From: Pseudomonas chlororaphis subsp. chlororaphis
GTDB taxonomy: Bacteria > Pseudomonadota > Gammaproteobacteria > Pseudomonadales > Pseudomonadaceae
Length of the DNA stretch: 64,000 nucleotides
NCBI RefSeq assembly: GCF_003945765.1
Contig: NZ_CP027712.1
Coordinates: 2,232,001 to 2,296,000, forward strand
Direction: 5' to 3'
The notes beneath the pieces were generated by a model. The model made no database searches, was not told the DNA's origin, and saw only the letters and a program-made list of their open reading frames with translations. The translations under genes were made by a program, and so were the position numbers. This document shows, piece by piece, positions 40,192 to 48,879 of the stretch; within the stretch, counting starts at the first letter, position 1, and each line of letters starts with the position of its first letter.

Positions 40192-40749
40192 GTGCCATTT
40201 ACCTGGGTTGACTGGGCGATCGTTGCAATCATCGCCATCTCCGCTTTGATCAGTTTGAGTCGCGGCTTCGTCAAAGAAGCGCTGTCGCTGCTTACCTGGA
40301 TCGTCGCAGGAGTCGTTGCCTGGATGTTTGGTGGCTCTCTGTCCGAATACCTCAGCGGATACATCGAGACTCCCTCGGCTCGCGTGATCGCGGGCTGTGC
40401 CATCATGTTTGTCGCCACTTTAATCGTGGGCGCAATGATCAATTATCTTATCGGCGAATTGGTTCGCGTCACCGGGCTATCCGGGACCGATCGATTCCTC
40501 GGCATGGCCTTCGGCGCGGCGCGTGGCGCGTTGCTGGTGGTCGTGGCGGTCGGGCTGTTGAGCCTGGGGCCGGTACAACAGGATTCCTGGTGGCAGCAGT
40601 CGCGACTGGTGCCACAATTTCTATTGGTTGCAGACTGGTCAAAAAACCTCATATTGGGGTGGAGCAGTCAGTGGCTGGCCAGCGGTATCAGCGTACCCGC
40701 TGAAATACCGTTCAAGGAACAACTCTTACCGGCCAAAACGCCTCAGTAA
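40192..40749 (+). CDS. cvpA: CvpA family inner-membrane protein
   Basis: 185 residues from a GTG start. Four hydrophobic helices, beginning FTWVDWAIVAIIAISALISL with the CvpA motif SLSRGFVKEALSLLTW. In E. coli, cvpA is required for colicin V production and is co-transcribed with purF, which follows here at 41 bp. It is linked to envelope integrity; its molecular activity is unsettled. Confidence 0.92.
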   Translation: MPFTWVDWAIVAIIAISALISLSRGFVKEALSLLTWIVAGVVAWMFGGSLSEYLSGYIETPSARVIAGCAIMFVATLIVGAMINYLIGELVRVTGLSGTDRFLGMAFGAARGALLVVVAVGLLSLGPVQQDSWWQQSRLVPQFLLVADWSKNLILGWSSQWLASGISVPAEIPFKEQLLPAKTPQ

Positions 40750-40790
40750 GATGTGTTCAGTTCAGTTTCATTAAGTAGGGGTTGCGTCGC

Positions 40791-42296
40791 ATGTGTGGCA
40801 TCGTCGGTATCGTCGGTAAGTCGAACGTCAATCAGGCGCTGTATGACGCGCTAACCGTCCTCCAGCACCGCGGCCAGGACGCTGCCGGTATCGTGACCAG
40901 CCATGATGGCCGGTTATTCCTGCGCAAGGACAACGGCCTGGTCCGTGACGTTTTCCATCAACGGCACATGCAGCGCCTGGTCGGTCACATGGGTATCGGC
41001 CATGTGCGGTATCCGACCGCTGGCAGCTCGACTTCGGCCGAAGCTCAACCGTTTTACGTCAACTCGCCTTACGGCATCACCCTGGCGCATAACGGTAACC
41101 TGACCAATGTTGAACAACTGGCCAAGGAGATCTACGAATCTGACTTGCGCCACGTCAACACCAATTCCGATTCGGAAGTCCTGCTCAACGTCTTCGCTCA
41201 CGAGCTGGCCCAGCGCGGCAAGCTGCAACCGACCGAAGAAGACGTGTTCGCCGCCGTGACCGACGTGCACAACCGTTGCGTTGGCGGTTATGCGGTAGTC
41301 GCCATGGTCACCGGTTATGGCATCGTTGGCTTCCGCGACCCTCACGGTATTCGCCCGATCGTTTTCGGTCAGCGTCACACCGACGAAGGCGTGGAATACA
41401 TGATCGCCTCCGAAAGCGTGTCCCTGGATGTGCTGGGCTTCACCCTGATTCGCGACCTGGCGCCGGGCGAAGCGGTCTACATCACTGAAGACGGCAAGCT
41501 GCACACCCGTCAGTGCGCGACCAATCCGAAGCTGACTCCGTGCATTTTCGAACACGTCTACCTGGCGCGTCCGGACTCGATCATCGACGGCGTGTCGGTG
41601 TACAAGGCGCGCCTGCGCATGGGCGAGAAGCTCGCCGAGAAGATCCTGCGCGAGCGTCCGGATCACGATATCGATGTGGTCATCCCGATTCCGGATACCA
41701 GCCGTACCGCGGCGCTGGAGCTGGCGAACCACTTGGGTGTCAAGTTCCGCGAAGGTTTCGTGAAGAACCGCTACATCGGCCGGACCTTCATCATGCCGGG
41801 CCAGGCTGCGCGGAAAAAATCCGTGCGCCAGAAACTCAATGCCATCGAGCTGGAGTTCCGCGGCAAGAACGTGATGCTGGTAGATGACTCGATCGTTCGT
41901 GGCACCACTTGCAAGCAGATCATCCAGATGGCCCGTGAAGCCGGCGCGAAGAACGTCTACTTCTGCTCCGCGGCGCCTGCCGTGCGTTTCCCGAACGTGT
42001 ACGGCATCGACATGCCGAGCGCTCACGAACTGATCGCGCACAATCGTTCGACTCAGGATGTGGCCGATCTGATTGGCGCCGACTGGCTGATCTACCAGGA
42101 TCTGCCTGATCTGATCGAGGCGGTCGGTGGCGGCAAGATCAAGATCGAGAACTTCGACTGCGCGGTGTTCGACGGCAAATATGTCACTGGCGACGTCGAC
42201 GAGGCCTACCTGAACAAGATCGAAAACGCACGTAACGATGCCTCCAAGGCCAAGACCCAGGCGGTCAGTGCGATCATCGATCTGTACAACAACTGA
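40791..42296 (+). CDS. purF: Amidophosphoribosyltransferase
   Basis: 501 residues. First committed step of purine synthesis, PRPP plus glutamine to phosphoribosylamine. The start is the ATG whose next codon is Cys (MCGIVGIVG); removal of Met exposes the N-terminal nucleophile Cys. The Ntn glutaminase domain ([27 protein letters not shown]) is followed by a PRTase domain with the PRPP loop [18 protein letters not shown] near 365. Three codons upstream are also in-frame but would bury the nucleophile. metZ follows at 34 bp. Confidence 0.98.
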   Translation: MCGIVGIVGKSNVNQALYDALTVLQHRGQDAAGIVTSHDGRLFLRKDNGLVRDVFHQRHMQRLVGHMGIGHVRYPTAGSSTSAEAQPFYVNSPYGITLAHNGNLTNVEQLAKEIYESDLRHVNTNSDSEVLLNVFAHELAQRGKLQPTEEDVFAAVTDVHNRCVGGYAVVAMVTGYGIVGFRDPHGIRPIVFGQRHTDEGVEYMIASESVSLDVLGFTLIRDLAPGEAVYITEDGKLHTRQCATNPKLTPCIFEHVYLARPDSIIDGVSVYKARLRMGEKLAEKILRERPDHDIDVVIPIPDTSRTAALELANHLGVKFREGFVKNRYIGRTFIMPGQAARKKSVRQKLNAIELEFRGKNVMLVDDSIVRGTTCKQIIQMAREAGAKNVYFCSAAPAVRFPNVYGIDMPSAHELIAHNRSTQDVADLIGADWLIYQDLPDLIEAVGGGKIKIENFDCAVFDGKYVTGDVDEAYLNKIENARNDASKAKTQAVSAIIDLYNN

Positions 42297-42330
42297 TCTA
42301 GAGCATTAGAAGACATAAGGAGTAGGCGGC

Positions 42331-43542
42331 ATGAGTCAGGATTGGGATGCCGGTCGGCTGGACAGCGACCTTGATGGCGTAGCTTTCGACACCCTGGCCG
42401 TGCGCGCCGGCCAACACCGTACCCCGGAAGGGGAGCACGGTGATCCGATGTTCTTCACCTCCAGCTACGTGTTCCGCACGGCCGCCGATGCGGCCGCGCG
42501 GTTCGCCGGCGAGGTGCCGGGCAATGTCTATTCCCGCTACACCAACCCGACCGTGCGGGCGTTCGAAGAGCGCATCGCCGCCCTGGAAGGCGCCGAGCAG
42601 GCGGTGGCCACGGCCACTGGCATGGCGGCGATTCTCTCGGTGGTCATGAGTTTGTGCAGCGCGGGCGACCATGTATTGGTTTCGCGCAGTGTGTTTGGCT
42701 CGACCATCAGCCTGTTCGAAAAGTATTTCAAGCGCTTCGGTATCGAGGTCGATTACGTGCCCCTGGCGGACCTGTCCGGTTGGGATGCGGCGATCAAGGC
42801 CAATACCAAGCTGCTGTTCGTTGAATCACCGTCCAACCCGCTCGCCGAACTGGTGGATATCGCCGCGTTGTCCGAAATCGCTCACGCCAAGGGCGCGATG
42901 CTGGTGGTCGACAACTGTTTCTGTACTCCGGCGTTGCAGCAGCCGCTGAAGCTGGGCGCGGACGTGGTGGTGCACTCGGCGACCAAGTTCATCGATGGCC
43001 AGGGGCGTTGCATGGGCGGTGTGGTGGCTGGCCGCAGCGAACAGATGAAAGAAGTGGTGGGTTTCCTGCGTACCGCGGGACCGACCCTGAGTCCGTTCAA
43101 CGCCTGGATCTTCCTCAAGGGCCTCGAAACCCTCAACCTGCGGATGCGCGCCCATTGTGCCAATGCCCAGGCCCTGGCCGAATGGCTGGAGCAGCAGGAC
43201 GGCATCGAGAAGGTGCACTACGCCGGTCTGCCAAGCCATCCGCAATACGAACTGGCCAAGCGTCAGCAACGTGGTTTCGGCGCGGTGGTGAGCTTTGAGG
43301 TCAAGGGCGGCAAGGACGGGGCCTGGCGTTTTATCGACGCCACTCGCCTGATTTCCATTACCGCTAACCTGGGCGATAGCAAGACCACCATCACTCATCC
43401 GAGCACCACCTCTCACGGCCGTCTGGCGCCGCAAGAGCGTGAAGCGGCGGGCATTCGTGACAGCCTGATTCGCATCGCTGTCGGCCTTGAGGATGTGGTG
43501 GACCTGCAAACCGACCTGGCGCGCGGGTTGGCAGCCTTGTGA
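42331..43542 (+). CDS. metZ: O-succinylhomoserine sulfhydrylase
   Basis: 403 residues, PLP enzyme of the Cys/Met metabolism family. It converts O-succinylhomoserine plus sulfide to homocysteine, the direct sulfhydrylation used by pseudomonads. PLP-binding residues: the ATATGMAAI loop near 90, [13 protein letters not shown] with the ring-stacking partner, and the Schiff-base Lys in [18 protein letters not shown] near 213. The place directly after purF is conserved in Pseudomonas and supports metZ over metB. Its stop overlaps the next start. Confidence 0.95.
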   Translation: MSQDWDAGRLDSDLDGVAFDTLAVRAGQHRTPEGEHGDPMFFTSSYVFRTAADAAARFAGEVPGNVYSRYTNPTVRAFEERIAALEGAEQAVATATGMAAILSVVMSLCSAGDHVLVSRSVFGSTISLFEKYFKRFGIEVDYVPLADLSGWDAAIKANTKLLFVESPSNPLAELVDIAALSEIAHAKGAMLVVDNCFCTPALQQPLKLGADVVVHSATKFIDGQGRCMGGVVAGRSEQMKEVVGFLRTAGPTLSPFNAWIFLKGLETLNLRMRAHCANAQALAEWLEQQDGIEKVHYAGLPSHPQYELAKRQQRGFGAVVSFEVKGGKDGAWRFIDATRLISITANLGDSKTTITHPSTTSHGRLAPQEREAAGIRDSLIRIAVGLEDVVDLQTDLARGLAAL

Positions 43543-44315
43543 TCGAGTTGTCCGAACAGCAGAGCATTGCCAACGGCCGCGTCGCGCTGGTGACTGGCGC
43601 GGCACGCGGTATCGGCCTGGGCATCGCTGCCTGGCTGATCAGCGAAGGCTGGCAGGTGGTGCTGACCGATCTGGATCGGGTACGCGGCTCCCAGGTGGCC
43701 AAGGTCCTGGGTGACAGTGCCTGGTTCATTGGCATGGATGTGGCGGATGAAGCGCAGGTCGCCCTGGGTGTCGCCGAAGTGCTGGGGCAGTTCGGGCGCC
43801 TCGATGCGCTGGTGTGTAACGCAGCAGTCGCCGATCCGCGCAACATCACCCTGGAGAGCCTCGACCTGGCTTACTGGAATCGGGTGCTGGCGGTGAACCT
43901 CAGCGGTCCGATGCTCCTGGCCAAGCACTGTGCGCCGTATTTGCGTGCTCATGGCGGAGCCATCGTCAACCTGGCATCTACCCGTGCCCGGCAATCGGAA
44001 CCGGACACTGAAGCCTATGCGGCGAGCAAGGGCGGTTTGCTGGCCTTGACTCATGCATTGGCCATGAGCCTGGGGCCGGAGATCCGGGTCAATGCGGTCA
44101 GCCCCGGCTGGATCGACGCTCGGGACCCGGCGGCGCGTCGGGCCGAGCCCCTGAGCGATGCCGATCATGCTCAGCATCCGGCGGGCAGGGTAGGGACGGT
44201 CGAGGATGTGGCGGCGATGGTGGCGTGGCTGTTGTCGAAGAACTCCGGTTTTGTCACTGGTCAGGAGTTCGTGGTCGACGGCGGTATGAGCAAAAAAATG
44301 ATTTATCGCGACTGA
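43539..44315 (+). CDS. Short-chain dehydrogenase/reductase
   Basis: 258 residues from a GTG that overlaps the metZ stop (GTGA). The Rossmann motif [13 protein letters not shown] lies near residue 19, [11 protein letters not shown] near 93, and the catalytic Tyr-Lys pair in EAYAASKGG near 155, with the Ser in [10 protein letters not shown] typical classical SDR, oxidising or reducing an alcohol or ketone with NAD(P). The Asp after the second strand (LTDLDRVRG) favours NAD over NADP. Substrate unknown; coupling to metZ is typical of Pseudomonas but unexplained. Confidence 0.88.
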   Translation: MIELSEQQSIANGRVALVTGAARGIGLGIAAWLISEGWQVVLTDLDRVRGSQVAKVLGDSAWFIGMDVADEAQVALGVAEVLGQFGRLDALVCNAAVADPRNITLESLDLAYWNRVLAVNLSGPMLLAKHCAPYLRAHGGAIVNLASTRARQSEPDTEAYAASKGGLLALTHALAMSLGPEIRVNAVSPGWIDARDPAARRAEPLSDADHAQHPAGRVGTVEDVAAMVAWLLSKNSGFVTGQEFVVDGGMSKKMIYRD

Positions 44316-44424
44316 TGGCGTGTGGAGGGCGCAACGAGCACGGCTTTAGGTCGTCGGTGTTGTTGATCCCTTCTGCAGGCATTGTCGTGATTTTGTCTTT
44401 TTCAGAAAAACTTCAAGCAGGGTA

Positions 44425-44453
44425 TTGACTTAGCATCGGTATCTGCGTAAATT
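44425..44453 (+). promoter_or_regulatory. Sigma-70 promoter of the tRNA-Val/Asp/Asp cluster
   Basis: TTGACT (44425-44430), 17-bp spacer, TAAATT (44448-44453), then a GC-rich discriminator. It lies 21 bp before the first tRNA. Confidence 0.75.
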
Positions 44454-44474
44454 TCGCGGCCTCAACGAAGCAAA

Positions 44475-44550
44475 GGGTGATTAGCTCAGCCGGGAGAGCA
44501 TCTGCCTTACAAGCAGAGGGTCGGCGGTTCGATCCCGTCATCACCCACCA
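44475..44550 (+). tRNA. tRNA-Val (TAC)
   Basis: 76 nt. Acceptor GGGTGAT/ATCACCC, anticodon loop CTTACAA (anticodon TAC), T loop TTCGATC, encoded CCA. Confidence 0.97.
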
Positions 44551-44609
44551 CTTCTTGAGTGTCTTTCGAAAGAAAGGCGGAGGCTTCCACGGAAGCATCC
44601 AACCGACGC

Positions 44610-44686
44610 GCAGCGGTAGTTCAGTCGGTTAGAATACCGGCCTGTCACGCCGGGGGTCGCGGGTTCGAGTCCCGTCCGCTGCGCCA
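44610..44686 (+). tRNA. tRNA-Asp (GTC), copy 1
   Basis: 77 nt. Acceptor GCAGCGG/CCGCTGC, anticodon loop CTGTCAC (anticodon GTC), T loop TTCGAGT, encoded CCA. Confidence 0.97.
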
Positions 44687-44787
44687 TATTTTCCAGATCA
44701 GGGATTCCTGCTCTGAGATTGAAAAGCCTCGAAGCTCTCCAGTCAGACGATTTAAACGGTTCACATGGACGTAAGTCCAAGCGATAC

Positions 44788-44864
44788 GCAGCGGTAGTTC
44801 AGTCGGTTAGAATACCGGCCTGTCACGCCGGGGGTCGCGGGTTCGAGTCCCGTCCGCTGCGCCA
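44788..44864 (+). tRNA. tRNA-Asp (GTC), copy 2
   Basis: Identical over 77 nt to the copy at 44610; the 101-bp spacer between them is not duplicated. Confidence 0.97.
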
Positions 44865-44937
44865 TATCTACTTGAAGGAACACTGAACGCCTTCAAGTGA
44901 CGAAGAAGCCGCAAGCTCTTCGGATCGATAGCAAAGA

Positions 44938-44963
44938 CCCTGGTCGAAAGACCGGGGTTTTTT
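44938..44963 (+). terminator. Rho-independent terminator of the tRNA-Val/Asp cluster
   Basis: CCCTGGTC pairs with GACCGGGG (one T-G pair) across a GAAA tetraloop, followed by six T. Confidence 0.9.
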
Positions 44964-45009
44964 GTTTTCGGAATCCGGCTTTTTTGATGCTGCTCAGGCA
45001 GTCGATATT

Positions 45010-45064
45010 GCCTCTCTGCAAATAAAAAACCGCCTTATGGGCGGTTTTTTATTTGCAGAGAGGC
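45010..45064. terminator. Perfect 25-bp inverted repeat, bidirectional terminator
   Basis: The left arm (45010-45034) and right arm (45040-45064) are exact reverse complements over 25 bp with a 5-nt loop. The core CCGCC/GGCGG hairpin is flanked by an A6 run on the left and a T6 run on the right, so it can terminate in both directions: leftover + transcription from the tRNAs and the minus-strand oxidoreductase, which ends 8 bp away. Confidence 0.88.
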
Positions 45065-45071
45065 AGGGTTA

Positions 45072-46355
45072 TCAGAACCCCAGCTTGTCCCGCAGGCTGT
45101 AATACCAGGCGCCCATTGCGGTAAATGGGGTGCGCAACAGCTGGCCGCCAGGGAAGGGGTAGTGCGGCAGCTCGGCAAAGGCGTCAAAACGTTCTGCCTG
45201 GCCGCGCAGGGCCTCTGCCAGTACCTTGCCCGCCAGATGGGTGTAGGTGACGCCATGGCCGCTGCAGCCCTGGGAGTAGTAGATGTTGTCGCCCAGGCGT
45301 CCGACTTGCGGCAGACGCGACAGGGTCAGCAGGAAGTTGCCGGTCCAGGCGTAGTCGATCTTCACATCCTTGAGTTGCGGGAAGGCCTTGAGCATCTTCG
45401 GTCGGATGATGGCTTCGATATTTGCCGGGTCGCGAGCGCCGTAGACTACGCCGCCGCCAAATATAAGGCGCTTGTCGGCGGAAAGACGGTAGTAATCCAG
45501 CAGATAGTTGCAGTCCTCGACGCAGTAGTCCTGGGGAAGCAGACTTTTTGCTAGCTCATCGCTCAATGGTTCAGTGGTGATGACCTGGGTGCCGCATGGC
45601 ATCGATTTGGCGGCCAGTTCCGGCACCAGATTGCCCAGGTAGGCGTTGCCCGCGACTATGACGAACTTGGCCCTGACCTTGCCTTGAGGGGTATGTATCA
45701 CCGGATTGGCACTGCGTTCGATGCGTACCGCCGGGGACTGCTCGTAGATAACGCCACCCAGGGATTCCACGGCTGCCGCTTCACCCAGTGCCAGATTGAG
45801 TGGGTGGATATGCCCGCCGCTCATGTCGAGCATGCCGCCCTGGTACAGGTCACAAGCGACGACTTCGCGAATGCGGCGCTGATCCAGCAATTCCAGCTGG
45901 GTGTGGCCGTAGCGCTCCCACAGGCGCTTCTGCGACTCCAGGTGACCCATCTGCTTGCTGGTGATGGCGGCGAACACTCCGCCATCCTTCAGGTCGCACT
46001 GGATTTGATACTTGGCGACCCGCTCACGGATGATCCTGCCGCCTTCGAAGGCCATCTGGCCAAGCAGTTGAGCTTGCTTGGGGCCGACACTGCGTTCAAT
46101 CACATCAATGTCGCGGCTATAGCTATTGACGATCTGTCCACCGTTGCGCCCGGAAGCGCCGAAGCCTACCTTGGCCGCTTCCAGGACAGTGACTTTAAAA
46201 CCACTCTCAAGCAGGAACAGGGCGCTGGAGAGGCCGGTATAGCCGGCACCGATCACGCAGACATCGGTTTCCACATCATCTTGCAGCAGCGGGCGGGCTG
46301 GAGCAGCGTTGGCTGACGCCGCGTAATACGACTGTGGGTAAGGTGTGTTCGCCAT
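45072..46355 (-). CDS. FAD-dependent oxidoreductase, DAO family (PuuB/OrdL-like)
   Basis: 427 residues from the ATG before ANTPYPQSYYAAS. The FAD-binding fingerprint VCVIGAGYTGLSSALFLLES lies near residue 32, followed by the DAO-family GFGASGRNGGQIVNSY loop; the C-terminal second FAD contact is YSQGCSGHGVTYTHLAG near 370. This class includes gamma-glutamylputrescine oxidase (PuuB) and related amine oxidases in the cytoplasm. The substrate may be a gamma-glutamylated polyamine, but no puuA-type gene is adjacent. It ends at the long inverted-repeat terminator. Confidence 0.85.
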   Translation of the reverse strand: MANTPYPQSYYAASANAAPARPLLQDDVETDVCVIGAGYTGLSSALFLLESGFKVTVLEAAKVGFGASGRNGGQIVNSYSRDIDVIERSVGPKQAQLLGQMAFEGGRIIRERVAKYQIQCDLKDGGVFAAITSKQMGHLESQKRLWERYGHTQLELLDQRRIREVVACDLYQGGMLDMSGGHIHPLNLALGEAAAVESLGGVIYEQSPAVRIERSANPVIHTPQGKVRAKFVIVAGNAYLGNLVPELAAKSMPCGTQVITTEPLSDELAKSLLPQDYCVEDCNYLLDYYRLSADKRLIFGGGVVYGARDPANIEAIIRPKMLKAFPQLKDVKIDYAWTGNFLLTLSRLPQVGRLGDNIYYSQGCSGHGVTYTHLAGKVLAEALRGQAERFDAFAELPHYPFPGGQLLRTPFTAMGAWYYSLRDKLGF

Positions 46356-46497
46356 CCTGCAACCTCTGTTTAATATTCTTGACAATTGCGTGGATCCTAC
46401 CTGAGTTGAAAAACGCCTACCAGCCATCGAAAACTCTTCTTGGCAGGCTCAAAAAATAAAAATTCGCATATTCAGAGGGTTAGCTGCAAAAAAGGTG

Positions 46498-46525
46498 TTG
46501 ACACCCCTCCGGAATTCCGTAGAAT
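46498..46525 (+). promoter_or_regulatory. Sigma-70 promoter of tRNA-Val (GAC)
   Basis: Consensus TTGACA (46498-46503), 16-bp spacer, TAGAAT (46520-46525); the tRNA begins 14 bp downstream. Confidence 0.75.
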
Positions 46526-46538
46526 GCCGCCTCACAGC

Positions 46539-46615
46539 AGGCACGTAGCTCAGTTGGTTAGAGCACCACCTTGACATGGTGGGGGTCGTTGGTTCGAGTC
46601 CAATCGCGCCTACCA
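46539..46615 (+). tRNA. tRNA-Val (GAC)
   Basis: 77 nt. The anticodon loop TTGACAT gives anticodon GAC; T loop TTCGAGT; encoded CCA. The acceptor stem AGGCACG/CGCGCCT has an A-C mismatch at position 5-68. Confidence 0.95.
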
Positions 46616-46644
46616 AACAAAATCCGCTCTGCTGGGCGGTCTAG

Positions 46645-46675
46645 AAGGGCTCACCGAAAGGTGGGCCCTTTTTTG
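46645..46675 (+). terminator. Rho-independent terminator of tRNA-Val (GAC)
   Basis: AAGGGCTCACC pairs with GGTGGGCCCTT (one G-T pair) across a GAAA loop, then a T run. Confidence 0.92.
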
Positions 46676-47038
46676 TTGTCCGCGGTTTTCAAAACCTTTG
46701 CAAAGCCGCCACTCAAAAGGCCAAGTCGGCACCTGCCTCCAGGTACACGATCTCCTTTTGCGGCGTGCCCTTCCTGATAGTGTTCTTTCAAGGTCCACCG
46801 ATGACTTCAAGCTGGCGATCTTCGCGGCGTTGGAGGCTGGCCTGGTCCAGGTGGATAGCACGCTTTAGTCAGGGGCGTCGTTGTGACTGCACTTTGCAAC
46901 TGACCACCAAGAGCGGGCGCTTCGATGTAGAGACTGCTGGTCTTAAGAGAAAAATCTAATATTTTAGGAATCGTCCTACATTCTAAAGTTGTTCTAGTTG
47001 ATAGAACCTTCCTTCTGATATTTACGAAGGAATGGAAC
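46676..47038. other. Intergenic stretch after tRNA-Val
   Basis: 363 bp. Its left part stays open in one frame to a TAG at 46866-46868 and would end with a protein-like DDFKLAIFAALEAGLVQVD segment, but that frame has no start or ribosome site, so it may be a gene remnant. The right part turns A/T-rich and holds the promoter and RcsB-like box of the DUF3757-like gene. Confidence 0.5.
46965..46978. promoter_or_regulatory. RcsB/NarL-type dyad upstream of the DUF3757-like gene
   Basis: TAGGA-ATCG-TCCTA is a perfect 5-bp inverted repeat closely resembling the enteric RcsB box (TAAGAATATTCCTA). It is 61 bp before the GTG start. LuxR-type response regulators bind such sequences; the regulator here is not known. 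Confidence 0.45.
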
Positions 47039-47515
47039 GTGTCTAGATTGTTGGGTTGGGTGTTGCTGTGTTCGCAGCTATTTACATTCGTGTATGCCGC
47101 GCCTGCTAGTAATTACCTCAATATCCCTGATTGGCCGGGTGATCAGGAATCATGTCCTTCGCCGCGAGATATCAAGGGCATGATGGGCATTTTTAGCGCG
47201 CCAGCTAAAAGTGAGGGTGCTGAATGGGTAGGTGTGCTGGTTGACGGTGCCATGGAAGCTGTTACCAACTTCGAGAAAAGCTATTTTGTATTGACTCACC
47301 AAGGTGGCGATAAAGTTGGTTTTATAAATAGCTGTATCTATGTAACCTCCGGTGGCCGATATTTGAATATGCATCTTGATCTCGGCGGTCATTACAAACA
47401 GGTCATGTGGGTTGGAAGCTCGTTGTCATGGAAAGAGTCTCGAGACTTCTCCTCATCAACAATCCTGGAATGCACGGATACCTATAGAGATGCATGCAGT
47501 TTTTATTTGAAGTGA
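47039..47515 (+). CDS. Small secreted protein, DUF3757-like
   Basis: 158 residues from a GTG start with an AAGGAATGG ribosome site. An N-terminal signal peptide (SRLLGWVLLCSQLFTFVYA) cleaves near residue 21, so the mature protein of about 138 residues is periplasmic or secreted. Four Cys in the mature part (in ESCPSP, NSCIYV, LECTD and DACSF) could form two disulfides. The CPSP start and GEWVGV-like core recall DUF3757, a Pseudomonas family of unknown role; that match is from memory. Base and codon use are distinctly A/T-richer than the neighbours, and it follows a tRNA gene, so it may have been acquired. Confidence 0.65.
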   Translation: MSRLLGWVLLCSQLFTFVYAAPASNYLNIPDWPGDQESCPSPRDIKGMMGIFSAPAKSEGAEWVGVLVDGAMEAVTNFEKSYFVLTHQGGDKVGFINSCIYVTSGGRYLNMHLDLGGHYKQVMWVGSSLSWKESRDFSSSTILECTDTYRDACSFYLK

Positions 47516-47686
47516 ATGTCTACGTCTGTATGGGTGGGTTTTGTTCCAGGCTATGCCGTTGTCTTTTTGGCATCCTTAATGCTTATGTATTTCATGACAT
47601 TTTTGTGACACTTTTAAGTCAGTTTTCGGTCTGTATGCACGTTCCCTGCGCAATACGGGCAGGATGTGGTCGGGTAGGGTGCAGGT

Positions 47687-48049
47687 ATGAAGAGTAGAGC
47701 GACGGTAATTTGTGCGCACGGAGGGCAAATTCTTTTTGTCCGCAAGGATCGCGCAAAATGGTCTTTACCGGGCGGCAAGGTCGAGCCTGGGGAGTCTCCC
47801 GCTGCCGCCGCGATACGTGAGTTGCGGGAAGAGACAGGGCTGGATGCCAGTGAGCCTCTTTACATCCTGGAGTTCGACGCCGGCAATGTACGGCATCACG
47901 TATTCGAGGTTGCCGTGGCCAATGCCGAGGAGGCCCGGCCCTTGAATGAAATTGCGGCCATTGCTTGGCATGCCTATGGGGCTGCCCGTGAGCTGGATGC
48001 AACGGCTGCCACCAAGAGTATTGTGAGCTCGTTTTTACGCCGCCTTTAA
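47687..48049 (+). CDS. Nudix hydrolase
   Basis: 120 residues. The Nudix box is complete: [26 protein letters not shown] matches G-x5-E-x7-R-E-U-x-E-E-x-G-U near residues 28-52 (the run is split here as GGKVEPGE, then REETGL). It hydrolyses a nucleoside diphosphate linked to another moiety, with Mg, in the cytoplasm. Likely house-cleaning; substrate unknown. The ATG follows a weak GGTGCAGGT site. It has its own terminator. Confidence 0.9.
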   Translation: MKSRATVICAHGGQILFVRKDRAKWSLPGGKVEPGESPAAAAIRELREETGLDASEPLYILEFDAGNVRHHVFEVAVANAEEARPLNEIAAIAWHAYGAARELDATAATKSIVSSFLRRL

Positions 48050-48072
48050 CCGAGGTGTTATCGATTCATGAA

Positions 48073-48099
48073 GAAGCCCGCCTTGCGCGGGTTTTTGTT
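48073..48099 (+). terminator. Rho-independent terminator of the Nudix gene
   Basis: AAGCCCGC pairs with GCGGGTTT across CTTGC (one G-T pair), followed by TTTGTTTTT. Confidence 0.8.
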
Positions 48100-48205
48100 T
48101 TTCCGGCCAGTGAGCGAAATGGTCTGCGAGTGGTTTTCTCGCAGCCGAGTGCCAATGGCTTGTCATGTGAGTGATACAGTCGCGTTTTTACGGCGAGGTA
48201 GCGTG

Positions 48206-48556
48206 ATGCGGGTGTTGATGGCGGTAATGGTCGTGGCGTTGCTGGCGGGGTGTGCCGGCTCGGCGATGAATGAGGCGCGTTCGAAGAGCCCCTACAAGGT
48301 GCTCTCGTCGGCCAAGGCGGAGCAAATCGTGGCGCAGTGTGTGCAGTTTGCCTGGCAGGACGAAGCTGTGTTCGGTGTGGATGCGTCGGCCTATCTGGAA
48401 TCTGCCAAGGTGGGTGGATACACGGTCTATACCCGTTCGGCGGAGTCCTTTGCCGATATTCGGGGGCAGGCTTCGGGTACCACCGTCAATTATTACGCGG
48501 TCCAGGACAACTGGGTCGCCAAGCGTAGACTGGCCGCATTGGCGACTTGCCTGTAA
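48206..48556 (+). CDS. Small lipoprotein of unknown function (116 aa)
   Basis: The start is set at the ATG before RVLMAVMVVALLAGCAG, because this gives a lipoprotein signal with lipobox LLAGC (Cys16); the longer frame from 48068 runs through the Nudix terminator. The mature part (about 100 residues) is a small mixed alpha/beta domain with two more Cys. No Asp at +2, so outer-membrane sorting is expected. I do not recognise a function. A weak hairpin follows. Confidence 0.75.
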   Translation: MRVLMAVMVVALLAGCAGSAMNEARSKSPYKVLSSAKAEQIVAQCVQFAWQDEAVFGVDASAYLESAKVGGYTVYTRSAESFADIRGQASGTTVNYYAVQDNWVAKRRLAALATCL

Positions 48557-48591
48557 TTCCTTTTTGAACGCTATCCAGTAAACGGATCATG

Positions 48592-48612
48592 AACCCGGCT
48601 CTTGCCGGGTTT
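48592..48612 (+). terminator. Weak terminator after the small lipoprotein gene
   Basis: AACCCGGC pairs with GCCGGGTT across TCTT; only a short T run follows. Confidence 0.55.
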
Positions 48613-48879
48613 ATGGTTTATTGAAGATCTCCATTGTTTTTCCTGAAGGGTTGATTAACAAGAGGCTAGTTGAATATTCATTTATTGGCTTGTGTAAGTT
48701 ATTTGCCTTTCTCTCTGTAGGTTTGTGCTGTAATTATTTGTTGATGTCCCGGCTTTGTTGAGGTGCAACAATTTGCTCGGCATTTTGTATGCGGGGATCA
48801 GTAGACAAAACACTGATTTGGACTAGTTTAAAAGTTCTCCTCAAGAAGGAGATTCATTTAATCAAAGGAGTGAAAGATA
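48613..48879. other. A/T-rich leader and promoter region of the LPMO gene
   Basis: 267 bp, much more A/T-rich than the flanking genes, with no coding frame. Four GGA trinucleotides occur in the last 85 bp (at 48795, 48820, 48848 and 48867), the last being the ribosome site AAAGGAG. A 6-bp hairpin TCTCCT-CAAGA-AGGAGA lies at 48836-48852. These are features of RsmA/RsmE-controlled leaders, but that is inference. Confidence 0.5.

Noticed and set aside
46683..46868. Protein-like frame ending DDFKLAIFAALEAGLVQVD after tRNA-Val
   Set aside because: No start codon or ribosome site, and the frame runs back through the tRNA terminator. At most a gene remnant; not called.
46539..47515. Genomic island at tRNA-Val
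   Set aside because: No integrase gene and no repeated tRNA 3' end is visible downstream; only one low-GC gene supports transfer.
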